Shown: piece after piece, positions 4,371 to 6,625 of the stretch | Numbering within the stretch: the stretch's first letter is position 1 | How the letters are laid out: every line of letters begins with the position of its first letter | DNA from: Myxococcales bacterium | Lineage (GTDB): Bacteria > Desulfobacterota_B > Binatia > UBA1149 > SPBQ01 | Direction of reading: 5' to 3' | Assembly: GCA_004525875.1 (NCBI GenBank) | Contig: SPBQ01000129.1 | Coordinates: 1-6,625, forward strand | DNA: 6,625 bases | Notes under the pieces: generated by a model | What the model was told of the DNA's origin: nothing | Databases searched by the model: none | The model's input: the letters and a program-made list of their open reading frames with translations, nothing else | Made by a program: the position numbers and the translations under genes

Positions 4371-5522
4371 ATGACCGCCAATTCGAATGTCCGCGAGGTC
4401 GCGTGCAGCCTTCGCGCGCTGATCGAGGCCGAGGCCGACGCCGTCGATGAGGCCTGCACTATGACCGCTCCGCTCGTGGAAAAGTTCACGACGACAGGTC
4501 TGTTCCGCCTCATGGTACCGCGTGATCTCGGCGGTCTGGAGGCGGACGTAGACACCATCATCGACGTCTGTGAAGAGCTCTCCTACGCCGACGGGTCGGT
4601 GGGCTGGGCGTACGCTCAGAACTGCAACACGATGTCCTACGCGGCCTATCTCGCTCCTGAAGCGGGCGCCGCGGTGATCGATAGCGGTTGTGCGGCCGGC
4701 GTCTTCGCGCCGCTCGGGACTGCACACAAGGTGCCGGGTGGATTTCGTGTCTCGGGCCACTATCCGTTCGGTAGCGGGGCGCGCCACGCGGCGTTCATCG
4801 GCTGCGGCGCCATCGAGCTGCACGACGGCGAGATGCCGCCGTTCGACGAGGCCGGCCTGCCGCTGGTCCGCTGTCTGTTCATGCCGGTGGAGAGCGTCGA
4901 ATTGCAGGACAACTGGGATGTGATGGGGTTGCGGGGCACCGGCAGCATCGACTTCGAGGTGCCCGAGCAGTTCGTGGAAGATGCATTCAGCTACTCGCTG
5001 TTCGAGACGAGGCCACGGACGGGCGGCGCAATCTACGGACTGGGGTGCGTTCAGCTCGGCGCGATCAGCTCGGCCGGATGGTGCCTTGGCGTCGCGAGGC
5101 GAGCGCTCGACGAGATCAACGCCATCGTCGCCGGTGGCCGTGCACGGCTCGGCTCACCGCCGTTGCGCGAGCAGCAGCTATTCCAGCGAGAGTTCGGACG
5201 CCAGACGCTGGCACTCGAAGCGGCGCGTCTGCTCGTTCGTGATGCGTTCGGTGCGGCCGTCGATCATATCGCCACCGGTGAGCAGTGTACGACGGAGCTG
5301 ATGAACCGTACGCGCGCCGCTGTCAGCTACGTCAACGACGTGGCGCGGGCGGTGACACTGTTCGCTTACGAGTCGTCGGGAAGCCAGGGGTTACGCAATC
5401 CGAGCAAGCTCCAGCGTTGCTTCCGTGACATGCAGACGGGCGGTCTGCACGTGATCTACGACCAGCGCGGCGTTGTCGACATGGCGAAGGGGAAGCTGGG
5501 ACTCGAGGTGTCGATGATCTGA
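4371..5522 (+). CDS. Acyl-CoA-dehydrogenase-fold flavoprotein, closest to group D flavin monooxygenases
   Basis: This 383-residue cytoplasmic protein has the three-domain acyl-CoA dehydrogenase fold: an N-terminal helical domain (to about 110), a beta domain (about 111-215), and a C-terminal helical bundle of the Acyl-CoA_dh_2 type (about 225-383). Diagnostic segments are FRLMVPRDLGGLE (45-57), GGFRVSGHYPFGSGARHA (123-140), DNWDVMGLRGTGS (180-192), and LQRCFRDMQTGGLH (347-360). The second and third are typical of the branch that includes HsaA, DszC and the oxygenase of p-hydroxyphenylacetate hydroxylase, which use reduced flavin and O2. The IYEGT-type C-terminal motif of canonical acyl-CoA dehydrogenases is absent, and I see no clear catalytic glutamate, favouring hydroxylation over alpha,beta-dehydrogenation. 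A flavin reductase would be needed and none is nearby. The substrate is unknown; hydroxylation of an aromatic, steroid or sulfur compound fits the branch. It diverges from a kinase and ends 14 bases before a convergent gene. Confidence 0.88.
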   Translation: MTANSNVREVACSLRALIEAEADAVDEACTMTAPLVEKFTTTGLFRLMVPRDLGGLEADVDTIIDVCEELSYADGSVGWAYAQNCNTMSYAAYLAPEAGAAVIDSGCAAGVFAPLGTAHKVPGGFRVSGHYPFGSGARHAAFIGCGAIELHDGEMPPFDEAGLPLVRCLFMPVESVELQDNWDVMGLRGTGSIDFEVPEQFVEDAFSYSLFETRPRTGGAIYGLGCVQLGAISSAGWCLGVARRALDEINAIVAGGRARLGSPPLREQQLFQREFGRQTLALEAARLLVRDAFGAAVDHIATGEQCTTELMNRTRAAVSYVNDVARAVTLFAYESSGSQGLRNPSKLQRCFRDMQTGGLHVIYDQRGVVDMAKGKLGLEVSMI

Positions 5523-5536
5523 GGAACCGGGCTCGA

Positions 5537-5956
5537 TCAGTCGAGGATCTCGATCTCCTCGATTTTCTTGTCTCCGTCGACCTCGGCATAAGTGACGGCG
5601 ACCTTGCTGAGATCGGCCAGATCAAGCAGTCCCGCGGTCTCCCCTCCTCGTGTGATGCGCGTGTCGGTGGACAGCTTGAACGATTGGTCTTCGTCGTCCG
5701 AGACGTTCACGGTCAACGACATCGTTAGCGGGTTCAGGTATTTGACGGTCCCGGTCACGCGCCGGCCCGCAATCTGCTTGCCTACCTTGGTGGCGAGATG
5801 GCGTGCCGCCTTCGTATCTTCGCCGATCTTGTCACGATCGACCTTGACCGCGTACTCGTCGCTGCCGGGTTTGGAGACCTCGAACCAATCACGGAAGTAT
5901 CCGACCACCACCAGCGCGACGGCAAGGACGGCGAAGACCTTGAAGATTCTCAGCAT
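5537..5956 (-). CDS. Small membrane-anchored protein with DUF5666-like beta domain
   Basis: This 139-residue protein starts with one hydrophobic segment (about residues 4-21, IFKVFAVLAVALVVVGYF) that looks like an uncleaved anchor, putting the rest outside the cytoplasmic membrane. Residues 35-62 are charged and helix-prone (YAVKVDRDKIGEDTKAARHL). From memory, such a VDRDKIxED segment after a short anchor recurs in small planctomycete-type proteins. Residues about 66-139 have the pattern of small OB-like/DUF5666 beta barrels: VTGTVKYLNPLTMSLTV, then STDTRITRGGE, then a leucine-rich turn and KVAVTYAEVDGDKKIEEIEI. Function is unknown; such domains are usually periplasmic or surface exposed. The ATG at 5956 has no ribosome binding site and sits just behind a GC-rich hairpin. 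No cysteine is present. It is convergent with the flavoprotein gene and divergent from a probable lipoprotein. Confidence 0.82.
   Translation of the reverse strand: MLRIFKVFAVLAVALVVVGYFRDWFEVSKPGSDEYAVKVDRDKIGEDTKAARHLATKVGKQIAGRRVTGTVKYLNPLTMSLTVNVSDDEDQSFKLSTDTRITRGGETAGLLDLADLSKVAVTYAEVDGDKKIEEIEILD
5539..5571 (+). terminator. Probable intrinsic terminator of the flavoprotein gene
   Basis: TCGAGGA (5541-5547) pairs perfectly with TCCTCGA (5556-5562) around an eight-base loop. A G-U and an A-T pair can extend the stem to 5539/5564, and TTTTCTTGT follows at 5563-5571. This is the only hairpin-plus-T-run in the window. It lies 17 bases after the flavoprotein stop codon, inside the last codons of the convergent gene, where alternating Glu and Ile codons create the symmetry. 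Confidence 0.42.
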
Positions 5957-5961
5957 GATGT

Positions 5962-5980
5962 CGGCCCCGTGAGGGGGCCG
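5962..5980. promoter_or_regulatory. Perfect 7-bp hairpin in the leader of the DUF5666-like gene
   Basis: CGGCCCC (5962-5968) and GGGGCCG (5974-5980) form an all-GC stem with a five-base loop. On the minus strand it ends 5 bases before the ATG at 5956, in the place a ribosome binding site should occupy. If transcription starts upstream, it would hinder initiation and could act as a translational control element. No T-run follows. Confidence 0.35.
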
Positions 5981-6152
5981 TCATTGTGAAGGAACTCACC
6001 TCTGGTCGCGAGCCGGTTACGCCCGCAGGATCGCATGGCGACCGGCCGCGTCGGTGCCGAGCAGCGTAGCCGGGGTCAAGATGAAGAAACGGGTCCGGCA
6101 CGCATCGAACGGGTTAGATGCTGCCTACCGTCCAGCCCGGGACGGGAGAAGC

Positions 6153-6485
6153 TTGGTCCATCGCTCTGTACTCATACTGGTAGCGCTCGCCTCGCTCGGA
6201 CTTGTGCTAGGCAGCGCAACCGCTGGGTGTACGAAGGAGCGGACCAGTGACGAGAGCCGGACACAGGCCCGACGGCATCTCCCGCTTTCATTCCCGCCCG
6301 ATCCCGTCAGGAGCGAGCTCACCGACGCCTGCGCTGGCTTGCGCGACGGCGGCTTCGAGGGCACGTACATGTTTCGCCGGACGGACCACTCACAGCACTA
6401 CCGCTGCGAGGAATCGGGCTCGCTGCAGCCAATCGCGGGCCGCGCTTTCCGCCGCGCTCGATGCCGGTGCCCGCGCGTGGACTGA
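6153..6485 (+). CDS. Probable small lipoprotein of unknown function
   Basis: From a TTG at 6153 the frame encodes 110 residues. A hydrophobic stretch (about residues 6-22, VLILVALASLGLVLGSA) leads to TAGC, an acceptable lipobox with C26 as the lipidated residue. The mature part is polar and charged with four further cysteines, as in ELTDACAGL and SQHYRCEESG; the last stretch (RAFRRARCRCPRVD) is arginine-rich and may be out of true frame. GGGAG (6144-6148) lies 4 bases before the TTG. The frame is also open to ATGs at 6081 and 6054, which would give an unusually long N-region before the hydrophobic core, so I prefer the TTG. Signal-like sequence and G/C third positions support coding, but no family is recognised and the C-terminus could be frameshifted. 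It diverges from the DUF5666-like gene. Confidence 0.5.
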   Translation: MVHRSVLILVALASLGLVLGSATAGCTKERTSDESRTQARRHLPLSFPPDPVRSELTDACAGLRDGGFEGTYMFRRTDHSQHYRCEESGSLQPIAGRAFRRARCRCPRVD

Positions 6486-6486
6486 C

Positions 6487-6510
6487 GGCGGCAAATGGCA
6501 TTGCGCCGCC
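6487..6510 (+). terminator. Hairpin just after the lipoprotein stop codon
   Basis: GGCGGC (6487-6492) pairs with GCCGCC (6505-6510) around a 12-base loop, starting 2 bases after the TGA. The position and GC stem suit a terminator, but the following CTACTCCTTA is only mildly T-rich. Confidence 0.3.
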
Positions 6511-6546
6511 CTACTCCTTAAAGAGCGGGAAATGCTGTAAGCTCTG

Positions 6547-6581
6547 CCCCCTTGGCCGGGCGGGGGAGGCCGACCCCCCCC
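6547..6581 (+). promoter_or_regulatory. Mutually exclusive GC hairpins near the right edge
   Basis: GGGGG (6562-6566) can pair with CCCCC upstream (6547-6551) or with the C-run downstream (6574-6581), giving two alternative stems before the possible start at 6606. This could be an attenuator-like leader or simply homopolymer runs. No known riboswitch core is visible. Confidence 0.15.
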
Positions 6582-6605
6582 TGCGAATCCGGCTGTCGCA
6601 CGGTA

Positions 6606-6625
6606 ATGCGATTCCTTCTCCTGAC
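6606..6625 (+). CDS. Possible start of an exported protein, cut by the window edge
   Basis: ATG CGA TTC CTT CTC CTG reads MRFLLL, a typical beginning of a signal peptide. Only six full codons are present, and no clear ribosome binding site precedes them, so this is a suggestion only. Confidence 0.25.

Noticed and set aside
6486..6605. Possible tRNA or small RNA gene in the structured right-hand spacer
   Set aside because: CGAATCC resembles part of a T-arm, but no acceptor, D-arm or anticodon arm can be folded around it.

Overview
The window is GC-rich (well above 60% by eye), and the confident genes have strongly G/C-biased third codon positions. The gene content fits a high-GC environmental bacterium: an actinobacterial-style spermidine-synthase-like methyltransferase fold, a secreted beta-helix protein, an APH-fold kinase beside an acyl-CoA-dehydrogenase-fold flavoprotein, and small exported proteins. 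Myxococcota, Binatota and related soil lineages, or Actinobacteria, are all possible. The sequence holds no rRNA, tRNA or other marker, so I cannot assign a taxon. I found no CRISPR array, insertion sequence or phage gene.

Left part (1-1457): a probable decayed start of a CaiB/BaiF-type CoA-transferase (101-223, minus) keeps a strong ribosome binding site and the family's DVIKVE signature but stops after 40 codons. Upstream of it on the same strand is an intact spermidine-synthase-like protein (387-1115, minus). A 342-base spacer rich in short palindromes separates this from an orphan 76-residue protein on the plus strand (1458-1688), whose start lies so close to a -10-like element that its mRNA may be leaderless.

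Middle part (1689-3186): a 471-base stretch has no confident gene, only one 29-codon ORF with a good ribosome binding site. Then comes a secreted, cysteine-containing right-handed beta-helix protein (2160-3146, plus).

Right part (3187-6625): an APH/choline-kinase-fold phosphotransferase (3187-4254, minus) diverges from an acyl-CoA-dehydrogenase-fold flavoprotein (4371-5522, plus). The two share a 116-base promoter region and may act in one catabolic route, as kinase and dehydrogenase modules do in ACAD10/11 and in levulinate catabolism. Convergent to the flavoprotein is a small membrane-anchored protein with a DUF5666-like beta domain (5537-5956, minus). Divergent from that is a probable small lipoprotein (6153-6485, plus). 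The last 20 bases may open another exported protein.

Most neighbouring genes face opposite ways with independent spacers, so this is a patchwork of single-gene units and not one operon. I see no clear new defence or biosynthetic system. The most interesting points are the kinase/flavoprotein pair, the palindrome-covered probable leaderless promoter of the orphan small gene, and the CoA-transferase relic.
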